Source: Trinickia violacea (GTDB taxonomy: Bacteria > Pseudomonadota > Gammaproteobacteria > Burkholderiales > Burkholderiaceae). From it: a stretch of DNA of 64,000 nt. Under the pieces are notes generated by a model. It made no database searches and had not been told where the DNA came from. It was given only the letters and a program-made list of their open reading frames with translations. The translations under genes were made by a program, and so were the position numbers. Shown in pieces: positions 43,827 to 52,538 of this stretch; positions within the stretch are counted from its first letter, which is position 1; every line of letters begins with the position of its first letter. The stretch covers positions 2,356,001 to 2,420,000 of the forward strand of contig NZ_CP040077.1 in the NCBI RefSeq assembly GCF_005280735.1, given 5' to 3'.

Positions 43827-44741
43827 ATGTCCACGAAACTGATCGCGGCCGTCGCCGGCTGCGCCGTGTTGGCCGCCGGTTCGATGAACGAGGCCCAAGC
43901 TTTCGAAGGCGGCGTTTCGCCGTATCCGGCGGGCGCCGTCAGCACGAACATCGCCAACCTGCCGCCGATCCCCGGCCTGTTTGCACTCGAGCAGTTCAAT
44001 TACAGCTTTGCGAACGGCCTCTACGGCAACGACGGCAACAAGCTGCCGATTCCGTTCCATACCTCGGTGTTTTCGGAAACCACTCGTCTGCTGGCGGCGT
44101 ACCCGTTCCACCTCCTCGGCGCGAACGTCTATACGCAGTTGGTCGTTCCGGTCGTGTCGCTGCATAGCACCGTCTTCGGGCAGTCGAGCACGCAGAACGG
44201 CCTCTCCAACATCACGCTGACACCGGTGTTGCTGCAATGGAATCTCTCGCAGAACCTGGCGATTGCGTCAGGCATCGACGTCGCATTCGAAACGGGTTCC
44301 TACAGCCCGGTCAAGACGAGCGTGGCGGTGGGCTACACCTCGGTGCAGCCGGTGATCTCGGTTCGCTACAACGTTCCCAACGGCATCGACCTCGGCCTGT
44401 CGAACCGCTTTCTGCTCAACCAGAAGAACGGCACGACGAACTACAGCTCGGGCGATGGCTACGTCGGCGAGTTCGAGGCCGGCTGGAACTTCGGACCGTG
44501 GAAGCTCGGCGTGGTCGGCGCGTACCTGAACCAGTTCAGCGACGACAAAGCGGACGGCGTGAACGTGGGCAACCGCATGAGGACCTTCGGCATCGGTCCG
44601 TCGGTCGTCTACGACGCCAGAAGCTGGAACGTCAACCTCAACTATCAGCAAGGCGTCTATGCCGCGAACACGGCCAAGAGCAGCAGCGTCTGGCTGAACA
44701 TCGCCATTCCGCTGTGGCCGGGCTTCGGGCGGAAGGGCTAA
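43827..44741 (+). CDS. Outer-membrane channel of the phenol meta-pathway family (SphA-like)
   Basis: The 304-aa protein has signal peptide MSTKLIAAVAGCAVLAAGSM followed by NEAQA and mature FEGGVSPYPAG. Alternating amphipathic beta strands, and the FEGGxSPYPxG start with an end in IPLWPGFGRKG, resemble the SphA/phenol-MetA group of outer-membrane proteins found in aromatic degradation operons (TodX-like role). It probably lets a hydrophobic aromatic across the outer membrane. First structural gene of the large rightward operon, AGAGGAGA upstream. Confidence 0.75.
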   Translation: MSTKLIAAVAGCAVLAAGSMNEAQAFEGGVSPYPAGAVSTNIANLPPIPGLFALEQFNYSFANGLYGNDGNKLPIPFHTSVFSETTRLLAAYPFHLLGANVYTQLVVPVVSLHSTVFGQSSTQNGLSNITLTPVLLQWNLSQNLAIASGIDVAFETGSYSPVKTSVAVGYTSVQPVISVRYNVPNGIDLGLSNRFLLNQKNGTTNYSSGDGYVGEFEAGWNFGPWKLGVVGAYLNQFSDDKADGVNVGNRMRTFGIGPSVVYDARSWNVNLNYQQGVYAANTAKSSSVWLNIAIPLWPGFGRKG

Positions 44742-44797
44742 GCATTGTCATAAGCGCCGTCATCTAGCAATACGCAATTTCAACCAAGGCAATCAGC

Positions 44798-45958
44798 ATG
44801 TTTCGCTACTTTCCTACCAACTACGTCTGGAATCTGTCCGTCAATCTCGCCATCGAAATGGGCGCGCGCATCGGCGAAATCGAGGACATGTGCGGGCCGC
44901 TGCAGGAAGCGGCCAAGCAGCCGGACGTCGACGGCACGCGCGCGTTTCGCGAAGCGTGGGTCGAGAAGGCCGATTGTCTCTGCGATCTCGCGCAGGAGGA
45001 CGAAGCCAAAGGGCGGCTGCTGTCGGCCGGCGAGAAATACAAGCGCGCGGCCATCTACCTAATCACGGCCGAACGCATGCTGGCGCACGATGAACCGGGG
45101 CGCATCGAGCTCTACCGGCGCTCGCTTGATACGTTCGACAAGGGCATCACGCTCTCCGGCGATAACTGCGAGCGCGTCACCGTTCCGTACGGCGACAAGC
45201 ATCTGTCCGGACTCCTCGTGAAAGCCAAGAATGCTGGCGCGCGCAGCCCGCTGCTCGTGCAGGTGAACGGGCTCGATTCGACCAAGGAAATGAAGTACTT
45301 CGTGGGCTTGCCCGCATGGCTGGCCGCGCGCGGCGTTTCGTCGCTAATCGTCGATCAGCCCGGCACCGGCGAGGCACTGCGCCTGCATGGTATGCACGCC
45401 GTCTACAACTCGGAGGTCTGGGCGAGCAAGATCGTCGACTGGCTCGAAGGCCGCGACGACGTCGATCCGAAGCGGATCGGCATGGAGGGCGTGTCGCTTG
45501 GCGGCTACTACTGCCCGCGTGCCGTCGCCTTCGAGCCGCGCTTCGCGTGCGGCGTGGTGTGGGGCGCCAATCACGACTGGCGCGACGTTCAGAAGAAGCG
45601 CCTGCAGCGCGAAGGCAATTTCCCGGTACCGCATTACTGGAAGCACGTCTGCTGGGTTTGGGGGGCGAAAGACATCGACGACTTCATGCGCATCGCCGAA
45701 AACGTGTGTCTCGACGGCGTGCTCGATCGCATCAAGGTGCCGTTCCTTGTCACGCATGGCTCGAAGGATTCGCAGATCCCCGTTGCCTGGGCGCATCGCA
45801 CCTACGAGCAGCTCGTGAACAGCCCGAAGCGCGAGCTCAAGCTCTTCACCGAGCGCGAGGGCGGCGTGCAGCACTCGAGCTTCGACAACTCGATCAACGC
45901 GGGGCACTTCATCGCCGACTGGATCGCCGAAACGCTTGGCGGACGCACCGCGCTCTGA
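44798..45958 (+). CDS. Alpha/beta hydrolase, 2,6-dihydroxypseudooxynicotine hydrolase-like
   Basis: The 386-aa protein has an all-helical N-terminal cap (about 1-125) and an alpha/beta hydrolase core. The nucleophile is in GVSLGGYY, the acid in HGSKDSQIP and the base in GGVQHSSFDN; the oxyanion region is VQVNGLDSTKE. Cap-first architecture and core motifs resemble DHPON hydrolase and FrsA-like C-C bond hydrolases acting on vinylogous 1,3-diketones. In this operon it could cleave a ring-fission or side-chain ketone intermediate. Substrate unknown. Confidence 0.78.
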   Translation: MFRYFPTNYVWNLSVNLAIEMGARIGEIEDMCGPLQEAAKQPDVDGTRAFREAWVEKADCLCDLAQEDEAKGRLLSAGEKYKRAAIYLITAERMLAHDEPGRIELYRRSLDTFDKGITLSGDNCERVTVPYGDKHLSGLLVKAKNAGARSPLLVQVNGLDSTKEMKYFVGLPAWLAARGVSSLIVDQPGTGEALRLHGMHAVYNSEVWASKIVDWLEGRDDVDPKRIGMEGVSLGGYYCPRAVAFEPRFACGVVWGANHDWRDVQKKRLQREGNFPVPHYWKHVCWVWGAKDIDDFMRIAENVCLDGVLDRIKVPFLVTHGSKDSQIPVAWAHRTYEQLVNSPKRELKLFTEREGGVQHSSFDNSINAGHFIADWIAETLGGRTAL

Positions 45959-45989
45959 CCCATCCACCTTTTTAAAGCACGCATAACTC

Positions 45990-46943
45990 ATGAACATCAT
46001 CGGACCCGATACGCTGATCTTCGGCGTGGACGACGTCGCCGCCTGCAACCAGTATCTGCTCGACTACGGCCTGCTGCCGGTTCGGAGCGACGACGCCGGC
46101 GGCCGCTTCGAGGCGCTCGATGGCACGGGCATCGAAATCGCACGCCGCGACGATCCCGCGTTGCCGCCCGCACTCGACACGGCAAGCATGCTGCGCAAGA
46201 CGACTTACGGCGTCGCCGATGCCGCGACGCTCGATGCCATCGCCGAGGAGCTGCGCCGCGACCGCGAAGTGCGCAAGCTCGCGGACGGGTCGATCGAATC
46301 GGTCGACGACATGGGCTTCGCGATCGGCTTCCAGGTGACTACGCGCCGCTCTCTCTTCCTGGCGGCCGAGCCAGTGAACGCGCCGGGTGCGCCGGCGCAG
46401 CGCGCGCCGAATGTGGTGGCCGTGAGCGACGACGCCGTGCTCACGCCGCGCACGCTTTCGCACGTCGTCTACTTCGTGCCCGACGCCGCCAAGGCCGAAG
46501 CGTTCTACGTGGAGCGTCTCGGCTTTCGCTGCACGGACCGCTTCACGGGCGTCGGCCCGTTCCTGCAGCCGGCGGGCACGCTCGACCATCACACGCTGTT
46601 CATGATCGAGACGCCACCGTTCATGAAGGGCTGCGAGCATTTCACGTTTCATATGGGCGGGCCGACTGAGGTTCTGCAGGCGGGCACGCGTTTCGTCGCG
46701 AAGGGCTACCAGTCGTTCTGGGGCCCAGGGCGTCACCGCTTCGGCTCGAACTGGTTCTGGTACTTCAACAGCCCGCTCGGCTGCCACGTCGAGTACGACG
46801 CCGACATGGACCTGCACGACGAAGCGTGGGCCGCGCGCGAGGCACCGTTGGGCGCCGACGCCTCGCAATTGTTCTTGTTCCAGCACCGCGAAAAGTGGGC
46901 GCCGGGCGGTCCTCCGCCGGGGGCTGCGGCCAAGGCGGATTAA
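45990..46943 (+). CDS. VOC superfamily protein, two-domain extradiol-dioxygenase-like
   Basis: A 317-aa protein with tandem vicinal-oxygen-chelate modules. The second begins LSHVVYFVPDAAKAEAFYVE, with metal-ligand candidates in LSHVV (His), TLDHHTLFM (His) and CHVEYDADMD (Glu). The first module (DTLIFGVDDVAACNQYLLDY) lacks clear ligands, as in two-domain type I extradiol dioxygenases. It probably opens a catechol-like ring or acts as an isomerase. It lies between the hydrolase and the Rieske ferredoxin. Confidence 0.78.
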   Translation: MNIIGPDTLIFGVDDVAACNQYLLDYGLLPVRSDDAGGRFEALDGTGIEIARRDDPALPPALDTASMLRKTTYGVADAATLDAIAEELRRDREVRKLADGSIESVDDMGFAIGFQVTTRRSLFLAAEPVNAPGAPAQRAPNVVAVSDDAVLTPRTLSHVVYFVPDAAKAEAFYVERLGFRCTDRFTGVGPFLQPAGTLDHHTLFMIETPPFMKGCEHFTFHMGGPTEVLQAGTRFVAKGYQSFWGPGRHRFGSNWFWYFNSPLGCHVEYDADMDLHDEAWAAREAPLGADASQLFLFQHREKWAPGGPPPGAAAKAD

Positions 46944-46962
46944 ATACGCACTTCGTTCGGCT

Positions 46963-47319
46963 ATGAGTCATCGCTCGAATCCGGTTCGCCTCGCGCACGT
47001 CGACGAACTACGCGACCCCGGCGCGCGGGGCTTCGATCCCGACGGCCTCGGGCGCGATACGCTGTTCGTTGTGCGCCGCGGCTCGCAGATTCGCGCGTAT
47101 CGCGACGCGTGCCCGCATTTTTTCGGCGAAACGCAGATGGCGTGGCGCAAGGACGCCTACCTGAACGGCGACGGCACCCGCATCGTCTGCCACGCGCACG
47201 GCGCGCAGTTCGATATCGCGAGCGGTGAGTGCCTGCTCGGTCCTTGCCTCGGTCAGCGGCTGACGCCCGTCGAGATCGAAGTGACGAGCGACGGCGACAT
47301 CGTGCTGGCAGCAACGTGA
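46963..47319 (+). CDS. Rieske-type ferredoxin
   Basis: A 118-aa single-domain Rieske protein: ACPHFFG supplies Cys-x-His and IVCHAHGAQFD supplies Cys-xx-His. The spacing of 23 residues between the pairs is longer than the 17 found in both Rieske oxygenases of this window. It would shuttle electrons to an oxygenase, yet no Rieske oxygenase or reductase gene is in the operon. It may instead keep the iron of the adjacent dioxygenase reduced or serve a distant oxygenase. It follows the VOC gene by 19 bp. Confidence 0.8.
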   Translation: MSHRSNPVRLAHVDELRDPGARGFDPDGLGRDTLFVVRRGSQIRAYRDACPHFFGETQMAWRKDAYLNGDGTRIVCHAHGAQFDIASGECLLGPCLGQRLTPVEIEVTSDGDIVLAAT

Positions 47320-47355
47320 CACATCAATACCAGACGTAAGTAAGGAGACACCCAG

Positions 47356-48486
47356 ATGACATCCCCTCTTCAACATGTCCTCGTCATCGGCGGAGGTTTC
47401 TCCGGCATGGCGACGGCGATCCAGTGCGCGAAGCTCGGCCTCACCGTCGACCTCGTCGAGATCGACCAGGGCTGGCGCTCGTATGGCGCGGGCATCAGCA
47501 TCGGCGGGCCGACGTTGCGTGCGCTCGCCACGATCGGCGTGCTTGATGCGTTCTTAGCGCGTGGCTACGGCGGCGACGGCGTGAACCTGTTCACGGCAGG
47601 CGGCCAGCCGATCGGCACGCTGCCGACGCCGCGCGTGGCTGGGGACGACGTTCCCGGCGGCGGCGCGATCATGCGTCCGGTGCTGGCCGACATTCTCGCC
47701 AAGGCCACGCGTGCGGCCGGCGTGCGCGTGCGGCTCGGCTGCACGTTCTCGCAGATCGAGCAGCGCGACGGCCAAGTGCACGTGGCGTTCACGGACGGTA
47801 CGCAGGGTAGCTACGACCTCGTGGTCGGTGCCGACGGGCTCTACTCGAAAGTGCGCGACACGGTGTTCCCCGATGTACCGAAGCCGCGCTACACGGGCCA
47901 AGGCGTGTGGCGCGCCGTGGTGCCGCGGCCGGCCGAGATCGTGTGCGCGACGATGTGGCTCGGGCAGAAGGTCAAAGCCGGCGTCAATCCGGTCTCGCAG
48001 GAAGAGATGTACATCTTCGTCACCGAGGACCGGCCGACCAACGAGTACATCGATCCCGCCGAATGGCCACGCATGCTGGCCGATCTGCTGGCGCCGTTCG
48101 GCGCGCCGCTGATCCAGTCGATCCGCGCGCAGATCGGGGCGGAATCGCGAGTCAACTATCGCCCGCTGGAAAGCCTGCTGTTGCCGCAGCCATGGTTCAG
48201 CGGCCGCGTGGTGCTGGTCGGCGATGCGGTGCACGCCACGACGCCGCATATGGCGGCGGGCGCAGGCATCGGCATTGAGGATGCGATCGTTCTTGCCGAG
48301 GAGTTGGGGCGGGGGGCGACGTTGGAGACCGCCTTGCAGGCGTTCCAGGCGCGCCGCTGGGAGCGCTGCCGCATGGTGGTGGAAAACTCCGGGCGTCTCG
48401 GCGAGATCGAGATCGCGGGTGGCGACAAAGAAGAACACAAACGCATCATGCGCGAGACGCTCATGAGTCTCGCACAGCCGATCTGA
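47356..48486 (+). CDS. FAD-dependent aromatic hydroxylase (group A monooxygenase)
   Basis: The 376-aa flavoprotein has HVLVIGGGFSGMATAIQCAK (FAD ADP-binding), YDLVVGADGLYSKVR (DG motif) and GRVVLVGDAVHATTPHMAAG (GD motif), so it is a single-component NAD(P)H-dependent monooxygenase of the salicylate, 6-hydroxynicotinate or 2,6-dihydroxypyridine hydroxylase type. It would hydroxylate, possibly decarboxylatively, a phenolic or hydroxypyridine ring. ATG 47356 follows AAGGAGA. It probably supplies the diol cleaved by the VOC protein. Confidence 0.85.
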   Translation: MTSPLQHVLVIGGGFSGMATAIQCAKLGLTVDLVEIDQGWRSYGAGISIGGPTLRALATIGVLDAFLARGYGGDGVNLFTAGGQPIGTLPTPRVAGDDVPGGGAIMRPVLADILAKATRAAGVRVRLGCTFSQIEQRDGQVHVAFTDGTQGSYDLVVGADGLYSKVRDTVFPDVPKPRYTGQGVWRAVVPRPAEIVCATMWLGQKVKAGVNPVSQEEMYIFVTEDRPTNEYIDPAEWPRMLADLLAPFGAPLIQSIRAQIGAESRVNYRPLESLLLPQPWFSGRVVLVGDAVHATTPHMAAGAGIGIEDAIVLAEELGRGATLETALQAFQARRWERCRMVVENSGRLGEIEIAGGDKEEHKRIMRETLMSLAQPI

Positions 48487-48501
48487 TCGAACGGAGACAC
48501 G

Positions 48502-49692
48502 ATGGAAACGAACCTTTCCCCCACGACGCCGGCACATGCCGATCTGGCGGCCTCGTCCGACGCAGCGGCACGGCTTGGCGTGCTCGGCGGCGCCGCGCTG
48601 ATGATCGCGCATTGCGCCGGTATGGTCGATCTGGTGGCTTTGCCGGTCTGGGTCGGCACCCTGATCGGTGCCTATAAGCTCGATCCGCAGCAGGCGGGTT
48701 TGCTCGTTACGCTGTTCCTGGCCGGCGCCGTTCTAAGCAGCCTGTTCTTCTCGCCGCGCTTGAATCGGTTGCCGGCACGCGCGATGGCGACCATCGGCTT
48801 TGGCATCGCAACGCTTGCGTTTCTCGGCATCGTGTCGGTGTCGAGCGACCGCTATCCGATGATGGCGGTCCTGCACGCCGTCGCGGGCATCGCCGTCGGA
48901 TGCAGCCTGAGTTTCACGCACGGCACGATCGGACGCAGCCGCAATCCACATCGCTTGTTCGCGATCGCGGGCCTCGCGCTGGGCATCTTCGCGATCGCGT
49001 TTCTCGGCGCTACGCCGGGGCTGATCGCGATGCATGGCGGACCGGCGCTGTTTCGCGTCTTTGCCGGCGTCATGGGCGTTGCTACGGTCGCGTGCGCGCT
49101 CGCGTTTCCGTCGATTCACACGTCGCGCAGCATGGCAACGGTCGACGAGCCTCGTTTTGCGCGCGCCGTCTGGTTCGGCATGGTCGGCGTCGGCTGCATG
49201 GCGCTGACGCAGTCGATGCTGTTCAGCTTTGTCCAGCGCATCGGCCTCGACCGCGGCTTCGGCTTCAGCGCCGTGACCGCGACGCTGATCGCGCTCGGCC
49301 TCGTCAACCTGTTTCCCGCTCCGGTCGCGGGGCTGCTGGAAACGCGCGTCCTGGGCCGCAAGGTTGTGCAAGCGGGACCCATTGTGCAGGCCGTGCTCGC
49401 GCTGATCATCACGCAAAGCGTCACGTTCGCGCCGTATGCGGCGGCCACCTCGGTCTTCGCTGCCGTGATGATCTTCACGCACACCTTCGCATTCGGCATG
49501 CTGGCCCGCATCGACCGCACCGGCCGCGCCGTCGCCGCGACGCCGGCCATGCTGATGACGGGCGCCGCGATCGGTCCGGTGTTCGGCGGCACGCTGGTCA
49601 AGCAGTCCGGCTACGGCAGCCTCGGGATCGTGGCAGTGCTGATCGCCGCCGCGGCCGTGTTCTGCTTCTCGCGGCTCGAGCGCCGTCCTTAA
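48502..49692 (+). CDS. MFS transporter
   Basis: The 396-aa membrane protein has about 12 helices. The segment ALMIAHCAGMVDLVALPVWV shows an Asp in the first helix and a short motif after helix 2 (SPRLNRLPARAM) that poorly matches the usual MFS signature. The relationship to a named subfamily is not clear. It is in the operon between the FAD hydroxylase and the cyclase, 15 and 18 bp away, so it most likely imports the pathway substrate. Confidence 0.8.
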   Translation: METNLSPTTPAHADLAASSDAAARLGVLGGAALMIAHCAGMVDLVALPVWVGTLIGAYKLDPQQAGLLVTLFLAGAVLSSLFFSPRLNRLPARAMATIGFGIATLAFLGIVSVSSDRYPMMAVLHAVAGIAVGCSLSFTHGTIGRSRNPHRLFAIAGLALGIFAIAFLGATPGLIAMHGGPALFRVFAGVMGVATVACALAFPSIHTSRSMATVDEPRFARAVWFGMVGVGCMALTQSMLFSFVQRIGLDRGFGFSAVTATLIALGLVNLFPAPVAGLLETRVLGRKVVQAGPIVQAVLALIITQSVTFAPYAAATSVFAAVMIFTHTFAFGMLARIDRTGRAVAATPAMLMTGAAIGPVFGGTLVKQSGYGSLGIVAVLIAAAAVFCFSRLERRP

Positions 49693-49710
49693 ATCCGAAG
49701 GAGTCTGAAC

Positions 49711-50526
49711 ATGAAGCCCGCTCGACGGTTTGTCGATCTCTCGATCTATCTGGAGAACGACATACTCTCCGATCCGCCGCCGCTCGCGCCGAAGATCACT
49801 TACCAAAAGCACGGCGACACGCTGCCCGAATTCATGGCAATGCTGCCGGGCACGAAGCCCGAGGACTATCCCGATGGCGAGGCAGCTGCTGCGGAGTGGG
49901 TCACGCTGACGACCCACAGCGGCACACATCTCGACGCGCCCTGGCATTTCCATTCGACGATGGATGCGAGCCTGGGCGAGGCGAGGCCTTCGATCACGAT
50001 CGATCAGGTGCCGCTGGAATGGTGCTTCCAGCCCGGCGTGAAGCTCGATTTCCGGCATTTTCCGGACGGCTACGTGGTGACCGCCGCCGACGTCGAGGCC
50101 GAGCTGGCGCGCATCGGCCATGAGCTGGAGCCGCTCGATATCGTCGTCGTGAATACGCGGGCCGGCTCGCGCTACGGACACGGCGACTACGTCAACGCGG
50201 GTTGCGGCATGGGCTACGAGGCGACCATGTATCTGCTGGAGCGCGGCGTGCGCCTGACGGGTACCGATGCATGGAGCTGGGACGCGCCGTTCTCCTATAC
50301 CGCGAAAAAGATCGCGGAAACGGGCGATACGTCGCTGATCTGGGAAGGGCACAAGGCGGGGCGCGATATCGGCTATTGCCACCTGGAGAAGCTGCACAAC
50401 CTCGAAGCCTTGCCGCCGGCCGGCTTCGTGATCAGCTGCTTTCCCCACAAGATTCGCGGGGCGTCGGCCGGATGGACGCGCGCCGTTGCGATCTTCGATA
50501 AAACCAACTCAGAGGCAGCAGCATGA
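49711..50526 (+). CDS. Cyclase family protein (kynurenine formamidase-like metal hydrolase)
   Basis: The 271-aa protein contains TTHSGTHLDAPWHFHSTM, the HxGTHxDxPxH metal-binding motif of the cyclase / KynB superfamily, and a later His in WEGHKAGRD. Members hydrolyse formamides, lactones or isatin-type amides. In an aromatic operon it could open an N-formyl, lactone or imide intermediate. ATG 49711 follows AAGGAG; the stop overlaps the next start (ATGA). Confidence 0.85.
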   Translation: MKPARRFVDLSIYLENDILSDPPPLAPKITYQKHGDTLPEFMAMLPGTKPEDYPDGEAAAAEWVTLTTHSGTHLDAPWHFHSTMDASLGEARPSITIDQVPLEWCFQPGVKLDFRHFPDGYVVTAADVEAELARIGHELEPLDIVVVNTRAGSRYGHGDYVNAGCGMGYEATMYLLERGVRLTGTDAWSWDAPFSYTAKKIAETGDTSLIWEGHKAGRDIGYCHLEKLHNLEALPPAGFVISCFPHKIRGASAGWTRAVAIFDKTNSEAAA

Positions 50527-51113
50527 GCTTTCCCACGATTCGTCGCGTGGTGACCGGCCACGATATCGCTGGCCGGGCAGTCGTCGCATCCGATGGCCCT
50601 TTGCCGACCGTGGTGGAAATCGCCGCGATTCCCGGCACCGTGTTCCACGAAGTGTGGAGTACCTCGGAAAGTCCCGCCGCCGTGAACAACGGCGCCGATC
50701 CCACGGTCGGCGCCCTGATGCTGCCGCCGCCGAAGCAAGGCACGCGGATGCGCTTCGTTGACATTCCGCCCGACACGCCTGAATTCCTCGCGCACGGCGC
50801 AGCCAAAATGCACGATGCGTTCAGCCAGGTCGGCGATGCCGAAGCGTCGACGGTGAAGGCCAACTCGCCGCATCCGCTGATGCATCGCACCGAGTCGATC
50901 GACTATGGCGTGGTGATCGAAGGTGAGATGACCTTGGTGCTCGACGACGGCGAAGTCGCGTTGAAGCCGGGCAGCGTGGTGATCCAGCGCGGGACCAATC
51001 ATGCCTGGGCGAATCGCTCGGGCCGCCCCTGCCGGATGCTGTTCGTGCTGATCGATGGAGCCTACCATCCGGCGATTGCCGCCGCGCTTCATACGCTTGC
51101 AGAAGGAGAATGA
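50523..51113 (+). CDS. Cupin-domain protein
   Basis: The 196-aa protein has a single cupin in the C-terminal half: HRTESIDYGVVIEGEMTLVL and PGSVVIQRGTNHAWANRSGR supply the two motifs, giving Glu and His ligands. Such proteins sit beside FAH and MFS genes in many catabolic operons, with isomerase or sensor roles suggested but not settled. The ATG overlaps the cyclase stop. The stop (TGA 51111-51113) lies right at the left edge of the inserted IS element; before insertion it probably overlapped the start of the FAH gene now at 52539. Confidence 0.8.
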   Translation: MSFPTIRRVVTGHDIAGRAVVASDGPLPTVVEIAAIPGTVFHEVWSTSESPAAVNNGADPTVGALMLPPPKQGTRMRFVDIPPDTPEFLAHGAAKMHDAFSQVGDAEASTVKANSPHPLMHRTESIDYGVVIEGEMTLVLDDGEVALKPGSVVIQRGTNHAWANRSGRPCRMLFVLIDGAYHPAIAAALHTLAEGE

Positions 51114-51114
51114 A

Positions 51115-51127
51115 ATGAACGCGTCCC
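51115..51127. repeat. Left sub-terminal inverted repeat of IS element
   Basis: ATGAACGCGTCCC, the exact reverse complement of 52515-52527. Confidence 0.85.
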
Positions 51128-51230
51128 ACCCGAGAACGTGAGAACAAGAGAAGGTGGATCCTCACGGGCCACGGCATCGATGTACCCAGGTGGAAAATGC
51201 ACGCATTTCCCGGCAACCGGAGGATCCACG

Positions 51231-52250
51231 ATGAACAGTATGGCCGTGGGCGTCGATATCGCCAAGCAGGTTTTCCAGGTGCATTACGTCGATCAGGAAA
51301 CCGGACAGATCGTGAACAAGCCGATCAGGCGAGCCAAGTTTTTGGAGCACTTCGCGAATCGAGGGCCCTGCCTGATCGGAATGGAAGCATGCGGTGGAGC
51401 GCACCACTGGGCTCGGCAACTGACGCAAATGGGGCACGTGGTCAGGCTGATGCCGGCCGAGTTCGTGAAGGCATTCAACATTCGCAATAAGAACGATGCG
51501 GCGGACGCGCGGGCGATCTGGCTGGCGGTGCAGCAGCCGGGCAAGCCGGTGGCAGTGAAGACCGAGATGCAGCAGGCGATGCTGGCGCTGCACCGGATGC
51601 GCGAGCAGTTGGTGAAGTTCCGCACGATGCAGAGCAACGGACTGCGCGGATTGCTGGCGGAATACGGCGAGGTGATGAGCAAGGGACGGGCGAAGCTGGA
51701 CAAGGAAATACCGGCCGCGCTGGGCCGAATCGCGGAGCGCCTGCCCGCGGTGCTGATCGATACCTTGCGGGAACAGTGGAACGGGTTGACCAAGCTCGAT
51801 GAGCAGATTGCGCAGATCGAGCAACGCATGCGCGAATGGAAAAAGCAAGACTTAGCAGTGCAAGCGATCAGCGAGATTCCCGGTGTCGGGCTGCTCACGT
51901 CAACGGCGGCGGTGGCGATGATGGGCGACCCGAAAGCGTTCAGTTCAGGGCGGCAATTTGCTGCTTGGACGGGGCTTGTGCCCAAGCAGACCGGGTCGGG
52001 CGGTAAGGTGAACCTGCACGGGATCAGCAGGCGGGGCGACACGTATCTGCGCACGCTGCTGATTCACGGTGCGCGAGCAGTGTTAGCGCATGCGAAGGAA
52101 CCCGGCGAGTGGGTCGAGCAGATGAAGAAGCGGCGACCGGCCAATGTCGTCATCGTCGCGCTGGCCAACAAGATCGCGCGGACGATCTGGGCGGTGCTCG
52201 CTCATAACCGGCCGTACCGCAAGGACTACGTGAGCGTGAAGCCGACCTGA
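51231..52250 (+). CDS. IS110 family transposase (DEDD recombinase)
   Basis: The 339-aa protein starts at ATG 51231 behind GGAGG. The N-terminal RuvC-like domain has Asp9 (VGVDIAKQ), Glu52 (GMEACGG), and Asp89 and Asp92 (KNDAADARAI), the DEDD set. A central coiled-coil (about 110-205) follows, then the Tnp domain with IPGVGLLTSTAAVAM and candidate nucleophile Ser256 in QTGSGGKVNLHGISRRGD. Length and motifs are complete, so the element may be active. It acts with an RNA guide encoded by the element (family knowledge). Confidence 0.93.
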   Translation: MNSMAVGVDIAKQVFQVHYVDQETGQIVNKPIRRAKFLEHFANRGPCLIGMEACGGAHHWARQLTQMGHVVRLMPAEFVKAFNIRNKNDAADARAIWLAVQQPGKPVAVKTEMQQAMLALHRMREQLVKFRTMQSNGLRGLLAEYGEVMSKGRAKLDKEIPAALGRIAERLPAVLIDTLREQWNGLTKLDEQIAQIEQRMREWKKQDLAVQAISEIPGVGLLTSTAAVAMMGDPKAFSSGRQFAAWTGLVPKQTGSGGKVNLHGISRRGDTYLRTLLIHGARAVLAHAKEPGEWVEQMKKRRPANVVIVALANKIARTIWAVLAHNRPYRKDYVSVKPT

Positions 52251-52514
52251 TCGGCTCACGCGAGGTAGAAGATCAACGTTTAAACACAGGGTGAACGTCG
52301 AAAGGTTGCGCAGCTATCGAGTGTGATGACAAGCCAGGTAAGACCGGGGCCCGCTAAACCTGAATCGCACCAAGAGCTTTGAGCTCGTCAGGAGAATGAG
52401 GCGCGGGTCAGCGAATTTCATAGAGGCCCGCAGCAGCAGTACCGGCTGCATCAAGGCCGGATATAGAGCTGCAGCCCACCCTGTCCGTCAGAACACACGA
52501 GAACTGTTGCAAAC
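52251..52514 (+). ncRNA. Putative bridge RNA / seekRNA region of the IS element
   Basis: This non-coding stretch follows the transposase, where IS1111-group elements encode their guide RNA. At 52390-52399 it holds AGGAGAATGA, identical to the left flank 51104-51113. At 52411-52421 it holds GCGAATTTCAT, the reverse complement of the right flank 52539-52549. The second lies in the loop of a GCGGG (52403-52407) / CCCGC (52427-52431) stem. This is the same-sense left guide and antisense right guide pattern of a target-binding loop. ATATAGAG at 52461-52468 also repeats the right end of the element (52526-52533) and may be a donor guide. Exact RNA ends are not determinable. Confidence 0.75.
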
Positions 52515-52527
52515 GGGACGCGTTCAT
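52515..52527. repeat. Right sub-terminal inverted repeat of IS element
   Basis: GGGACGCGTTCAT, exact reverse complement of 51115-51127. Confidence 0.85.
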
Positions 52528-52538
52528 ATAGAGGCGCG

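Larger units (their letters stand above)
51110..52538 (+). mobile_element. IS110-family element (IS1111 group), about 1.43 kb
   Basis: The element contains one transposase gene, 13-bp sub-terminal inverted repeats (51115-51127 and 52515-52527, exact) and a 3' non-coding segment of about 280 bp. ATGAAA occurs at both edges (51110-51115 and 52539-52544), so the boundaries carry that ambiguity. It sits between the cupin and FAH genes of an otherwise tightly overlapping operon. Long right-end non-coding DNA and inverted repeats are the marks of the IS1111 group. Both neighbouring genes are intact. Confidence 0.85.

Noticed and set aside
51108..52530. Alternative element ends placed 7 bp outside the left and 3 bp outside the right inverted repeat, as in several IS1111 elements
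   Set aside because: It gives an in-frame junction too, but the guide matches in the non-coding RNA abut the repeated ATGAAA and not these positions, so the ATGAAA boundaries fit better. Comparison with an empty site would decide.
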